From Pseudarthrobacter sp. Fe7 (GTDB taxonomy: Bacteria; Actinomycetota; Actinomycetes; Actinomycetales; Micrococcaceae): 64,000 nt of DNA. Where the stretch lies: contig CP099977.1 of NCBI GenBank assembly GCA_024372495.1, forward strand, positions 1,302,001 through 1,366,000. The letters run 5' to 3'. Shown here in pieces: positions 10,248 to 19,462 of this stretch (positions within the stretch are counted from its first letter, which is position 1; the number at the start of each line of letters is the position of its first letter). A program made the position numbers and the translations under genes. The notes under the pieces were generated by a model. The model was not told where the DNA came from, searched no databases, and worked only from the letters and a program-made list of their open reading frames with translations.

Positions 10248-11514
10248 TCAGCTGGCCTTGGCGGCTGCCGCAGCGCGTTTTTGCGCCAGTCTAATTTCCA
10301 GGATCGCGTCCAGGGCCTGCTGGACCCGGTCCTGGGCGCCTGCAGCCGCGAAGGCCTTCTGCGCCTCCTCGAGGTGGACCATCGCTTCGTCGAGTTCTCC
10401 AGAGGCCTTGAGTGACTTGCCCAAGAGGAGGGAAACCTCTCCCGCTGTGTGCTTCGCTAGTTCCGTGCGCTCGGAATGGATTTCACGGAGTTTTTCGACG
10501 GCGGCGACGATGTCCCCGGTAAGGTACAGCCACCGGGCACGGATGAAGGCGACCTCCAGCTGATCCGATTTGTTTCCGCCTACGATCGACAAGGCCAATT
10601 CAGCCCGCTCAATCGCCGACAAGGTCTCCGGCTCGACGATTCCCGAGGAAAGTCGGACGGCAGCAGACGCCTTGTTGAACCGAGCCCAGAGCCCGATGTC
10701 ATTCGCCGGGGAGAGCAAACGGGCAGGCTCGCTCGTGGTGCTTGACGCCCTCCGCGTAGTCGTGCCGCATGAACGCCACATTGCCCACGACCCACGCCAC
10801 CTCGCCGGCGAGTTGGGACATCGAGAGCTCGTCGACGTGGTCGATCATTGCCTGGCAGTACTTCCAGGCCTCGTCCAGCCGTCCGCTTTCGGCGAGGGCG
10901 CCGATCAGCGCATGGTGGGCATTGATGATTAGGGTGGATCCCTTGGGGAGCTGGTTGGAGAGGTCCACAGCCTGAATCCCTTGATCGACAGCTAGGCTAA
11001 GCTGACCCTGACCCTGGTAGATACCAGCCAGCATCTGATGAGCCCGGACAGCAAGGCCAGCCGATTCTCTGGCCATGGGGTGCTCCAGCAGGTGCTCCAT
11101 GATTTTCTGCGCGTCCCGCCAGTTTCCCTGCTTAATGAGGCACTCGGCCTGCATGTATGTCATGTTCCACCACGCGCTGGTGTTCCGGCCCTCAAGGGCG
11201 ATCTTGGCGGCCGTGGCAGCGTGGCTTGCGGCCAAGGGATAGTCGCGCAGATCCCAAGCCTGGCGTGCATAGAGCCCTGCCAGTACGTACTCAGCATCAC
11301 TGATGGAAATTGGCTGGCTCCAAGCCTCCAGTGCCTTGGGCGCCAGCTCAAGCCTGCGTGCCAATTCCTCGATAACTTCCGCGGTCGGTTCCCTGCGGCC
11401 GGTCTCGAGCAGCGAAATGTAGCTGGGTGAGTACAGGTCCTTGCCCAGTTCGGCCTGCGTCAGTCCACGCTCAAGGCGCTCCGCGCGGAGCTTTTCTCCG
11501 AACCCGTTGCCCAC
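10248..11514 (-). CDS. XRE helix-turn-helix / TPR regulator, candidate peptide-pheromone receptor (RRNPP-like)
   Basis: Cytosolic DNA-binding regulator, 421 residues after correction. The start is the GTG at 11514, 7-8 bases after a strong AGAAGGAGG ribosome site. Residues about 4-58 form an XRE/Cro HTH (FGEKLRAERLERGLTQAELG, then SPSYISLLETGRREPT). The rest is all-helical, with about eight TPR-like helix pairs (for example AGLYARQAWDLRDYPLAASH, AGIYQGQGQLSLAVDQGIQA, GALAESGRLDEAWKYCQAM and LGKSLKASGELDEAMVHLEE). HTH plus C-terminal TPR is the architecture of PlcR, NprR, PrgX and AimR receptors, which bind short re-imported peptides. An extra base at AGGCT 10725-10729 makes it look truncated after 265 residues; correction joins the halves (HERA-ARLLSPANDIG). 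Divergent, 128 bases away, is a secreted repeat peptide that is the likely ligand precursor. An XRE-TPR regulator sensing something else is possible. Confidence 0.85.
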
Positions 11515-11551
11515 GCGTTTCCTCCTTCTGGACACTTGGGCCACCGAATGC

Positions 11552-11591
11552 TTGACAGCCCCTGTGGAAAATATTTTACAATGTGTGTCAA
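11552..11591. promoter_or_regulatory. Promoter/operator region of the divergent peptide and regulator genes
   Basis: On the + strand TTGACA (11552-11557) and TACAAT (11577-11582), 19 bases apart, form a probable promoter for the peptide gene, leaving a leader of about 50 bases. AAAATATTTT at 11568-11577 is a perfect 10-bp palindrome lying between the two boxes. TTGACA is repeated inverted as TGTCAA at 11586-11591, and the two arms share nearly the same centre as the palindrome. This is a natural binding site for the divergent XRE-TPR protein. The motifs are seen; the binding protein is inferred. Confidence 0.5.
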
Positions 11592-11642
11592 CAAGGACAG
11601 TGCTGGCTTTGTAACGAATCCGACTCGTATTGAGGAACTTAT

Positions 11643-11870
11643 ATGTTGAAGAAGATCGCAACCGCGGCCGCCCTGGCTGGGGCCCTGGCTTTTTCCGCGG
11701 CGGCTCCGGCCGTCCTGGCTTCAGGTTCCGTCGCCGATAATTCGGGAACGTCGGTAGCTGTGGGCAACTGGCCTGACCCTGCCTCCGCGAAGGTAAAGAA
11801 GGACAAGAAGACCACTACCACCAACACCACCGTCATTACCTACGTCGGCAACTGGCCCGACCCCGCATAA
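11643..11870 (+). CDS. Secreted peptide precursor with duplicated VGNWPDPA, candidate pheromone of the adjacent XRE-TPR regulator
   Basis: A 75-residue protein, ATG at 11643 after TGAGGAA. Residues 1-26 form a Sec signal peptide: positive MLKK, an Ala-rich core, then PAVLA with cleavage predicted before SGS. The exported part is about 49 residues. VGNWPDPA occurs at residues 40-47 (11760-11783) and again at 68-75 (11844-11867), where it is the exact C-terminus. The copies are separated by a Lys- and Thr-rich linker (KVKKDKK, TTTTNTT). The encoding DNA differs at four codons (Val, both Pro, Ala), all synonymous, so the peptide is conserved while the DNA is not. C-terminal mature peptides in an exported precursor next to an HTH-TPR gene are the pattern of PapR/NprX-type signals. 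No cysteines, lipobox or RiPP enzymes are present. The gene is monocistronic. The pheromone role is an inference; the repeat and signal peptide are seen. Confidence 0.85.
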   Translation: MLKKIATAAALAGALAFSAAAPAVLASGSVADNSGTSVAVGNWPDPASAKVKKDKKTTTTNTTVITYVGNWPDPA

Positions 11871-11898
11871 ATAGCTTCCTCACACCAGGAGGCGAAGG

Positions 11899-11926
11899 CA
11901 GCCCCGGAGCAACAGCTTCGGGGCTG
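11899..11926 (+). terminator. Probable terminator of the peptide gene
   Basis: A 12-bp stem (11899-11910 with 11915-11926, one G-T pair) closed by the loop AACA, starting 28 bases after the peptide stop and followed by TTCCTTT. The T-tract is weak but the position fits a monocistronic transcript. Confidence 0.6.
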
Positions 11927-11965
11927 TTCCTTTGGGAAGGCTTCCCGCGACCACATCGAGATGCA

Positions 11966-11997
11966 AAAAGAGGGCCTCCGTAAGGAGACCCTCTTTT
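11966..11997 (-). terminator. Terminator of the tRNA-Pro gene
   Basis: A hairpin with one mismatch (11966-11979 with 11984-11997, loop GTAA). On the - strand it is followed by T residues, and it starts 6 bases beyond the tRNA 3' end. Confidence 0.8.
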
Positions 11998-12002
11998 CGT
12001 TA

Positions 12003-12079
<77 letters not shown>

Positions 12080-12163
12080 ATCCGCTGCAAAAGCAACTTT
12101 ACAAGGATAGCCGATTGCGGGTCCCGATGCGAAATCCTGGGCCGGGGACCCGGACTGTGAAAA

Positions 12164-13990
12164 CTAGACCAGGGAATCCTTCCACGCACCGTGCAGGTCG
12201 GCGAAGCGTCCGCCGCCGCCGATCAGTTGGTCAGGGGTGCCGTCCTCCACGATCTGTCCGTCGTGGACCACCAGGACCCGGTCCGCCGTCTCAACCGTGG
12301 AAAGCCGGTGCGCAATGATCAGCGCAGTCCTCCGCGCCGCTTCCGTTCCAGCAAGCAGACGGGCCAGGCCGGCCTGCACCAGGCGTTCGGACGGGATGTC
12401 CAGGGAGGAGGTGGCCTCATCCAGGATGAGCACGGCAGGGCGGGCCAGGAAAGCCCTGGCAAAGCTGATCAGCTGGCGCTGGCCGGAGGAGACCCTGCCG
12501 CCGCGCTTGTTGACGTCGGTGTCGTAGCCTTCGGGAAGTTCCATGATGAAATGGTGCGCCCCCACGGCTTTGGCGGCTTCTTCGATTTCCTCACGTGAGG
12601 CTTCCGGCCGCCCCAGTGCGATGTTGTCTGCCACCGAGCCACTGAACAGGAAGGCTTCCTGGGTGACCATGACGATGTTCCGGCGGAGGTCGGAGGTGGC
12701 CAGGTCCCGGAGATCCACACCATCCAGGGTGAGGGTGCCGGAGGTGACGTCATAGAACCGGGCAATGAGTTTGGCCAGCGTTGACTTGCCGGCACCTGTC
12801 TGGCCCACCAGCGCCACGGTCTGTCCGGCCGGGATGTGCAGGTCCAGGCGGGGCACTACCAGGGGGCCGTCGCCGTAACGGAACTCGACCCTGTTGAAGT
12901 CGATGCGTCCCGTGGCCGCGGGCAGGGCCATCGGGCTCTTCGGCGGCCGGACCGTCGGCACCTCTTCAAGGAGCCCGGAGACCTTCTCCAGCGCTGCCTG
13001 TGCGCTCTGGAACGAGTTGTAGAACATGGCCATCTGGTCCACAGGCTGGAAGAACCGCTTGGTGGACAGTATGAGGGCCAGGAGCACCCCCACGGCAAGG
13101 CTGCCGTTCAACACCCGGAAGCCACCGACCAGCAGGACCACTGCCACGCAGGCATTGCCGATCAGTACCAGCCCCGGCTGGAAGATGCCATTGAGGTTGA
13201 TGGAGCGGACGGTGACCAGCCGGTAGTCTTCGGCCAGTTTCCCGTATATCCGGGAGTTTTCCTTCTCCTTGCGGAAGGCCTTGACGGCGCGGATGCCGGT
13301 CATGGTCTCCACAAAATGCACAATCAGGCGCGCGGAGACCACCCGGGACTCTCGGAAGGCAATCTGCGAGTGCTTCTGGTACCAGCGGGCCAGGAAGAAC
13401 ATGGGCACGCCGGCAGTCAGGACCAGCAGGCCGCTGCGCCAGTCCAAGGCAAAGATGGTGGCGGCGGTGAACGCCATGAAAAGCATCCCGGAGGCCAGCG
13501 AGCTGACGCCGGAATCGAGGAGTTCGCGCAACGCCTCCAGGTCCGACGTCTGGCGGGCAATGATCCGGCCGGACGTGTACTTTTCGTGGAATTCCAGGCT
13601 GAGCCGCTGGGTGTGCCGGAAGACCCGGACGCGAAGGTCCAGCAGCATGGCCTGGCTGAGCCGCGCAGTGGAGGTCACGTAGAGGGCGGTGAGTCCCGCC
13701 GTCGCAATGGCTGCCAGCAGGTAGGCGACGCCGGTGAACACCAGCGGGAAGTTATCACCTGAACGGAGGGCCGGGAGGGCATGGTCGATGCCGAAGGCGA
13801 TCAGTGCGGGGCCGGCCACGCGCGCAGCCTGGGAGAGGACCACCATGGCGATGGTCAGCCAGAACCGCACCCGCACCGGACGTATCAGCGACCCCAGCAA
13901 GGCGAGCGACCGCCGTCGTACTGCCCTGCTGTCACTCTTGCTGAGGTGGGCGTTGTCTTCGTTGGCGGTGCCGAACGTTGCGGTGCTCAT
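12164..13990 (-). CDS. ABC exporter half-transporter with canonical ATPase site
   Basis: Type IV ABC exporter subunit of 608 residues: six transmembrane helices, then a nucleotide-binding domain. Walker [10 protein letters not shown] lies near residue 398, signature VSSGQRQL, Walker [12 protein letters not shown] with the catalytic Glu, and H-loop AHRLST. Its start (13990) overlaps the stop of the upstream partner by 4 bases, so the two are translationally coupled. This subunit carries the intact catalytic site of the heterodimer. Drug or lipid export is usual for the family; cargo is unknown. Confidence 0.9.
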   Translation of the reverse strand: MSTATFGTANEDNAHLSKSDSRAVRRRSLALLGSLIRPVRVRFWLTIAMVVLSQAARVAGPALIAFGIDHALPALRSGDNFPLVFTGVAYLLAAIATAGLTALYVTSTARLSQAMLLDLRVRVFRHTQRLSLEFHEKYTSGRIIARQTSDLEALRELLDSGVSSLASGMLFMAFTAATIFALDWRSGLLVLTAGVPMFFLARWYQKHSQIAFRESRVVSARLIVHFVETMTGIRAVKAFRKEKENSRIYGKLAEDYRLVTVRSINLNGIFQPGLVLIGNACVAVVLLVGGFRVLNGSLAVGVLLALILSTKRFFQPVDQMAMFYNSFQSAQAALEKVSGLLEEVPTVRPPKSPMALPAATGRIDFNRVEFRYGDGPLVVPRLDLHIPAGQTVALVGQTGAGKSTLAKLIARFYDVTSGTLTLDGVDLRDLATSDLRRNIVMVTQEAFLFSGSVADNIALGRPEASREEIEEAAKAVGAHHFIMELPEGYDTDVNKRGGRVSSGQRQLISFARAFLARPAVLILDEATSSLDIPSERLVQAGLARLLAGTEAARRTALIIAHRLSTVETADRVLVVHDGQIVEDGTPDQLIGGGGRFADLHGAWKDSLV

Positions 13991-15795
13991 CGGGTCACTT
14001 CCTCGGCCTGGTCCTCAAGCGCAGACAATTCGGAGTCCAGGTCCCGCGGCTCCCGGTCCAGGCTGGCAATGACATAGCGGTAGTGCTGGTTGTGGGCCAG
14101 CAGTTCCGTGTGTGTTCCGACCGCGGCAATGCTCCCGTCCTCCAGCAGCGCCACCCGGTCGGCGAGGGCCACGGTGGACGGCCGGTGGGCGACGATCAGG
14201 GTGGTGGTGTCCTTGAGCACCTCGCGGAGGCGCGCTTCCACCAGTTCCTCGGTGTGGACGTCCAGGGCGGACAGCGGATCATCCAGCACCAGGACGCGCG
14301 GGCGGGCGGCGATGGCGCGTGCCAGGGCGATCCGCTGGCGCTGGCCGCCGGACAGGCTCAGGCCTTCCTCGCCGATCAGGGTGTTCACCCCCTGGGGCAG
14401 TGAGTACGCGAAGTGGGCCTGCGCCACGTCGAGGGCCTCATCCAGGACCTCCTCGGAGCGGAGCGGGGCACCGAGCAGGACGTTGTCCCGCACTGAATTG
14501 GAAAACAGGGTGGTGTCCTCGAATGCCACCCCCACGGTCCTGCGCAGTTCCTCGACGTCGAAGTCCCGGATATCGACACCGTCGATGCTGATTGCACCGC
14601 TGGTGACGTCGTACAGGCGTGGCACCAGCTGGATCAGTGCGCTTTTGCCGCTGCCCGTGATGCCTACCAGGGCCATGGTTTCGCCGGGCCGCACCTCAAG
14701 GTTGATGTCCTTGAGGATCGGTTTGTCCGGGGCGTCCTCAAAGGCGAACGTTGCGGTGTCGAAGCGCAGCGCGCCCGCGAGTTCGACCGGGCGGCGGGGC
14801 TCGGCGGGGCTGGTGATGGTGTTCTGCGTATCCATCACCTCGTAGTGGCGGTCGACGGCGGTCTTGGCCGTGAGTGCCATGGCCAGCAGCATGCCGGAAA
14901 ATTCCACGGGCGAGGCGATGACGGCGGCCGTTGCGAAGAACGCCACCAGGGAGCCGATGCTCAGCTGGCCGCTGGCGCACAGCATGACACCCACAACCAG
15001 CCCGGCCCCCAGCGCCAGCTCCGGAAGCAGGGTGACCACCATGGTGAAGGTGGCCTGGTGGCGTGCCTTCTCGATTTCGGTCTGGCGCAGTTCCTCGGCT
15101 TGTTCGTTGAAATTCTCCAGGGCTTCCCGGCTGCGGCCAAACGCCTTGAGCACGCGGATGCCGTGGACCGATTCCTCCACCGTGGTGGCGAGGTCGCCCG
15201 CCTGGTCCTGGCTGCGCCGGGCCACCTTGCTGAACCGGGTGCGGAACCGGAAGCTATTGATGGTGATGGGAACGGCGGCGGCGAGGAAGATCAGCGCCAA
15301 CTGCCAGCTCATGGCGAACATGGCCACGATCCCGATGATCACGGTAAGGGTGGTGACCACCAGCATGATGGCGCCGAATGCCATCCACCGGCGGAGGAAG
15401 TTCAGGTCCGTCATGGCCCTGGAGAGCAGCTGGCCGGAACCCCAGCGGTCGTGGAAGGAGACGGTCAGTTCCTGGAGGTGGTCGTAGAGCGATACCCGCA
15501 TCCTGGTTTCCACCGTAGTGGCGGGGTTGATGACGAACTGGCGGCGGAGCGCCACCAGGCCGGCCTCGGCGATGCCCAGCACCAGGATGACGGCGGCGGA
15601 AATCCATACTCCGTCCGTGGTGGCCCCCGGCTGAAGCGCAGTGTTGACCAGGACGCGCAGCACTTGGGGGATGGTCAGGGCCACGATGCTTGCCGCCAGC
15701 GCACAAAGAAGCCCCAGCAAAAGTCTGGGGATAATCGGCCGGACGTGCGGATAAAGACGGCTGATGGATCGGAAAAAGGGAGTCTGCTTGGCCAT
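13987..15795 (-). CDS. ABC exporter half-transporter with degenerate ATPase site
   Basis: A 602-residue partner of the following gene with the same membrane-plus-ATPase layout. Walker A is GITGSGKSA near residue 380 and the signature is LSGGQRQR. Walker B reads [11 protein letters not shown], with Asp where the catalytic Glu normally stands, and the switch region is AHRPST. This is the asymmetry seen in heterodimeric exporters such as TM287/288, where one composite site hydrolyses ATP poorly. First gene of the two-gene operon. Confidence 0.9.
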   Translation of the reverse strand: MAKQTPFFRSISRLYPHVRPIIPRLLLGLLCALAASIVALTIPQVLRVLVNTALQPGATTDGVWISAAVILVLGIAEAGLVALRRQFVINPATTVETRMRVSLYDHLQELTVSFHDRWGSGQLLSRAMTDLNFLRRWMAFGAIMLVVTTLTVIIGIVAMFAMSWQLALIFLAAAVPITINSFRFRTRFSKVARRSQDQAGDLATTVEESVHGIRVLKAFGRSREALENFNEQAEELRQTEIEKARHQATFTMVVTLLPELALGAGLVVGVMLCASGQLSIGSLVAFFATAAVIASPVEFSGMLLAMALTAKTAVDRHYEVMDTQNTITSPAEPRRPVELAGALRFDTATFAFEDAPDKPILKDINLEVRPGETMALVGITGSGKSALIQLVPRLYDVTSGAISIDGVDIRDFDVEELRRTVGVAFEDTTLFSNSVRDNVLLGAPLRSEEVLDEALDVAQAHFAYSLPQGVNTLIGEEGLSLSGGQRQRIALARAIAARPRVLVLDDPLSALDVHTEELVEARLREVLKDTTTLIVAHRPSTVALADRVALLEDGSIAAVGTHTELLAHNQHYRYVIASLDREPRDLDSELSALEDQAEEVTR

Positions 15796-15940
15796 GCCCG
15801 CTTCTCAAGCTCTAAAACGAATGTAGTTTCCTCTGGCAACAACCCTATGCCATGGAGTGAGACGATTCACAGGGAATCCGCAGCCCGCTGACCGCTTGCC
15901 CAGTTATTGCAGTCCGTAATACCGGATGGCCTTTCAGAAA

Positions 15941-15969
15941 TGGTCCCCAAGACTGCATTTTGGGGACCA
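15941..15969 (-). terminator. Hairpin after the metallophosphoesterase gene
   Basis: TGGTCCCCAA and TTGGGGACCA form a perfect 10-bp stem around a 9-base loop. It lies 20-48 bases past the metallophosphoesterase stop in its direction of transcription, followed there by TTTC. Likely terminates the penicillin-binding protein/phosphoesterase operon. Confidence 0.6.
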
Positions 15970-15988
15970 CATCTGATAGAGCAAGGGG

Positions 15989-16932
15989 TCAGCTGGGGGA
16001 GGTGAGGGTCAGCAAGACGGCCTCGGGCTTGCAGGCGATCCTTACCGGGGCGAAGCGCGAGGTGCCGATGCCGCCGGAGACGTTGACCGGCGTGGTGCTT
16101 CCGTTGCTTGACCAGTCGTTGAGGCCCTTGGCGCGCCACGTGGGGATGTCGCAGTTGGCGATGATGGCTCCGTAGCCGGGGATGCAGAGTTGGCCGCCAT
16201 GGGTGTGGCCAGCCAACAGGAGGTCCGCTCCGCTCTCCGTGAAGTGGTCCAGCACCCGCTGGTACGGCGCGTGGATGACGGCGATCCGCAGATGGTCGTT
16301 CGAATCCTGATTGACCGTGCCGCGGGGCCAGCCAGCGTAGCGCTCCCGCTTCAGATGGGGATCGTCGACCCCGGAGAAGTCGAAGCGCATGCCCTTGAGC
16401 ACCAGTGACTGGTTGCGGTTGGTCAGGTCCACCCAGCCGCTCATGCCGAAGCCCGAACGCAGGCGCGGCCAGTCCAGGGCAACCGGCTTGAGCTTCACCC
16501 TGGAAGGTCCCAGCAGGTAGGACGCGGGATTCTTCGGGCTGGGTGCGAAGTAGTCGTTGGAGCCAGGGACAAAGACGCCGGGGAACCGCAGGAGCGGCTT
16601 CAACGCATCCAGCAGCGGGTCCACGGCCTTGACGTGGCTGAGGTTGTCACCCGTGTTGACCACCAGGTCCGGCCGGAGGTCCGCCAGCGACGCCAGCCAC
16701 TCAGCTTTTTTCCGCTGTCCCGGCACGAAATGAATGTCGCTCAGGTGCAGGATGCGGAACGGTTCGCGGCCGGGGGAAGGATCGCCAGGGTCTCCTGACG
16801 GAGGACGAACTGGTCCTTCTCCCACAGTCCATATCCGAAAGCTGCCACACCCGCCGCGGCCCCGGCGCCTGCAGTGACGGCAAAGCCGCGCCCGATTGAC
16901 CGGGCGCGGCTTGCCAGGCTATCGATGCTCAT
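15989..16932 (-). CDS. Membrane-anchored calcineurin-like metallophosphoesterase
   Basis: Starts at the ATG at 16932 (MSIDSLASRARSIGRG). An N-terminal hydrophobic segment (FAVTAGAGAAAGVAAFGYGL) anchors it. The catalytic domain has the dimetal ligands in order: LSDIHF, NTGDN, PGSNDYF in the GNHE position, VIHAP and AGHTHGGQ. A missing base in the G run at 16772-16776 separates anchor and enzyme; corrected length is 314 residues. It follows the class A penicillin-binding protein by 6 bases. The same pairing of ponA2 with a metallophosphoesterase is known in mycobacteria, so a cell-envelope phosphodiester or polyprenyl substrate is plausible but unproven. Confidence 0.88.
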
Positions 16933-16938
16933 GCGTGT

Positions 16939-19268
16939 TTAGCCTTTGCCGTTTCCATTGTTCCCGCCCTTGCTGGGGGCGGGCGCCGGGGCCGGCGCCT
17001 GGGTTGCGGGCGCCTGCGTTGCCTGCGGGGCAGGAAGGGGGCCTGGGTGGCCTGCGGGCTGGTCTGTCCAGGGGTGGTGTTGGAGGTGGTGCCGTTGACC
17101 ATGTTGCTTGGCGGCGCGGGGAACGGGTTGGTCCCGTACGCGGGAGCGATCTTGGTCATGAAATTAGAGAACATGGGTCCGGCGATCATGTACCCGTCGA
17201 TGCCCGGGTAGAACTTTCCGTTGACCGTGATGTTCTGTCCGGCACGGCCCTGGTCGCCCAACGGGTCACCAAACCACGCGGCGGTAGCCAGGCCGGTGGT
17301 GTGGCCCACGACCCAGGTGGAACCGTTGTTATTGGACGTACCGGTCTTGGCGCCGATGGGGAAGCTGGTCTTGGTCGAAAGACGCGGCTGGATCAACGCG
17401 CCCGATCCCCTGTTCATGACTTCCTGCAAAGCGTAGTTCACACCGCGGGCGACCTCGGGCTTGATGGCGTCGCGGCAGTTGCTGGACTGTGCCGGCAGCT
17501 GCTTGCCCGTGCCGTCGACTACCGAGGTGATGGCGATGGGTTCGCAGTACTTGCCGTCGTTCGAGAATGTGGCAAAGGCGCTGGCCATGGTCAGCGGTGA
17601 GGTTTGGGTGGAACCCAGCAGGTTGCCAAGGGTCATCATATTTATCTTGGGATTCGGCTCGCTCCCGTCGGCCGAGGGCAATCCGCTGTGGAGCCCCACT
17701 GCATCGGCAATCTTCTGGATTCCGCAGAAGTCCAGCTGCGCGGCCGACGCAAAAGTAACAGTGTTAATGGAGTTGTAGAGGCCCTCGAGAACGGTGAGCG
17801 GACGGTACCACTGTGGCTCAGCATTCTGCAGGTCATCCGTGGCATCCAATTTGGCGTTCTTCTGCGCCGTACTGTAGGCGCCCTGTACTTTGCCGCAGGT
17901 GTTTTTCCACGGGTAGCCGATGGGGTAGACGCGCTGGGCGGCGTTGACCACGGTGTTCATGGTCTTTCCCTCGTTGAGCCACTCGGCAAAGGTGAACGGC
18001 TTCATGGTGGAGCCCGGCTGGAACCCGCCGACCCCGTTGAGGTCGCTTCCGTCCTTGTCCATCTTGTCAACGTTGAAGTTCAACTGCGAATTAAAGCCGC
18101 TGGGGCCGGCCAGGAACGAGGTGTTCTGGGCCATGGAAATGATCTTGCCCGTGCCCGGCTGCACCGACACCATCGAGGCACCCCACTTGTCGGGATTGGC
18201 GCCGGCAGCCGCATCAGCCTGTTCCTGGGCAGTCGCCTGGGCCTTGGGATCCAAGGTGGTGGTGATGGTAAGGCCGCCGCGGTAGATGACGTGCTGCCGT
18301 TCCTCTTTGTCTGCGCCGTAGGCCGGGTTGTTTTCCAGCAGGTGCAGGACGTAGTCACAGAAGTACGGAGCGGTGGCAGCGTAGGCGCAGCCCTGTTTGG
18401 GCTGGGTGACCTTGGGTTCCACCGGCGTGGCCACAGCGGCCTGGTACTCCTCCGCGGTGATCTTGTGTTGGTCCTTCATGAGCCCCAACACCAGGTCGCG
18501 GCGCTGCTTGGACTTTTCCGGATTGGTGGTGGGATCAAAGGCGGAGGGGCTGTTCACCAAGCCCGCGAGCAGGGCTGCCTGGGGCAGGGTCAGATCCTTG
18601 GCGGTGGTGCTGAAGAAGTACCGGGAGGCTGCCTCGATGCCGTATGCGTCGCGGTTGAAGAAGACGATGTTCAGGTAGCCCTCAAGGATCTGGTCCTTGG
18701 TGAATTCCTTCTCCAATGCGATGGAGAGCTTCATTTCGCGGAGCTTGTCGCCAACACCCTTGTTGACGCCGTTGAGCTTGATCTGGTCCTCTTCGCCGGC
18801 AGCTGCAAGGTTGGCATTGAGGACGTTGTTGACGTACTGCTGGGTGATGGTGGACGCACCCTGCTTGTTGCCGCGGGCAGTGGCGGCCAGCGCGCGCAGG
18901 ATGCCGGTGGTGTCCACACCGCCGTGCTCGTAAAACCGGCTGTCCTCCACCGCGATGATGGCGTTCTTCATGTTCGGCGAAATCTGGTCCAGCGGAACCT
19001 TGGTGCGGTTCTCCGTGTACACGCTGGCGATCTCGCTGCCGTCCGCGGCCAGGATCCTGGTGGTCTGGCTGGGCGGATCGACCTTCAATTCCGCCGGAAG
19101 GGAGTTAAAGAAATCGATGGAACCACTTGCCGCACTGCCGGAGACGGCCGCGGCGGGGACCAGAAGGCCCGCCACGAGGACACCGCAAACCGCGCTTACA
19201 CCAAGGAAGAGGAGGATCTTACCCAGTGTGGTGGCAGTGTCGAATAAGGGGTTGTTGCGAGGGGCCAT
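16939..19268 (-). CDS. Class A penicillin-binding protein (glycosyltransferase/transpeptidase)
   Basis: Bifunctional peptidoglycan synthase acting outside the membrane. The start chosen is the ATG at 19268 (MAPRNNPLFDTATTLGK); an earlier ATG overlaps the divergent DUF4177 start. One membrane helix near residue 20 is followed by a GT51 domain with VEDSRFYEHGGVD (Glu near residue 106). The transpeptidase domain has GSTMKPFTF (Ser near residue 420), NSIN and GAKTGTSN. The C-terminal tail is Ala/Pro/Gln-rich. A missing base at the G run 17037-17041 garbles the last ~35 residues; the corrected tail ends GGNNGNGKG at 16939, total 776 residues. A PonA2-like protein in operon with the phosphoesterase. 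Confidence 0.93.
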
Positions 19269-19305
19269 GTTTTCCACTTTACCGGCAAGGGCTACGCTTT
19301 CTCTC

Positions 19306-19461
19306 ATGACCAAATGGGAGTACGCGACGATTCCGCTCATTATCCACGCCACAAAGCAGATCCTGGACCAGTGGGGAGAGGACGGCTGGGAGCTCGTCCA
19401 GGTAGTCCCCGGACCTGACGGCAATGGCCTTGTTGCCTACCTCAAGAGGGAGAAGCAGTAG
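19306..19461 (+). CDS. DUF4177 small protein
   Basis: A 51-residue protein, MTKWEYATIPLIIHATKQIL and then QWGEDGWELVQVV, the typical DUF4177 pattern (an aromatic WEY start and a GWELV core). Divergent from the penicillin-binding protein, whose start is 37 bases away, and directly followed by ridA after one base. Function unknown. Confidence 0.85.
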   Translation: MTKWEYATIPLIIHATKQILDQWGEDGWELVQVVPGPDGNGLVAYLKREKQ

Positions 19462-19462
19462 C

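Noticed and set aside
10248..11870. Toxin-antitoxin or bacteriocin/RiPP interpretation of the regulator/peptide pair
   Set aside because: The small protein has a Sec signal, no cysteines, no leader-core pattern and no modification, immunity or protease genes nearby. The regulator has a long TPR sensor, which antitoxins lack. The repeat at the C-terminus fits a signal better.
12836..13762. Long open frames antisense to real genes, for example over the ABC exporter, the penicillin-binding protein and acs
   Set aside because: Typical shadows in high-GC DNA: Arg/Gly/His/Pro-rich composition, no ribosome sites, no domain sequence, and conserved proteins on the opposite strand.
12164..15795. The ABC exporter as dedicated exporter of the VGNWPDPA precursor
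   Set aside because: The precursor has an ordinary Sec signal peptide, the exporter lacks a peptidase C39 domain, and tRNA-Pro with its own terminator lies between. Kept only as a weak possibility.
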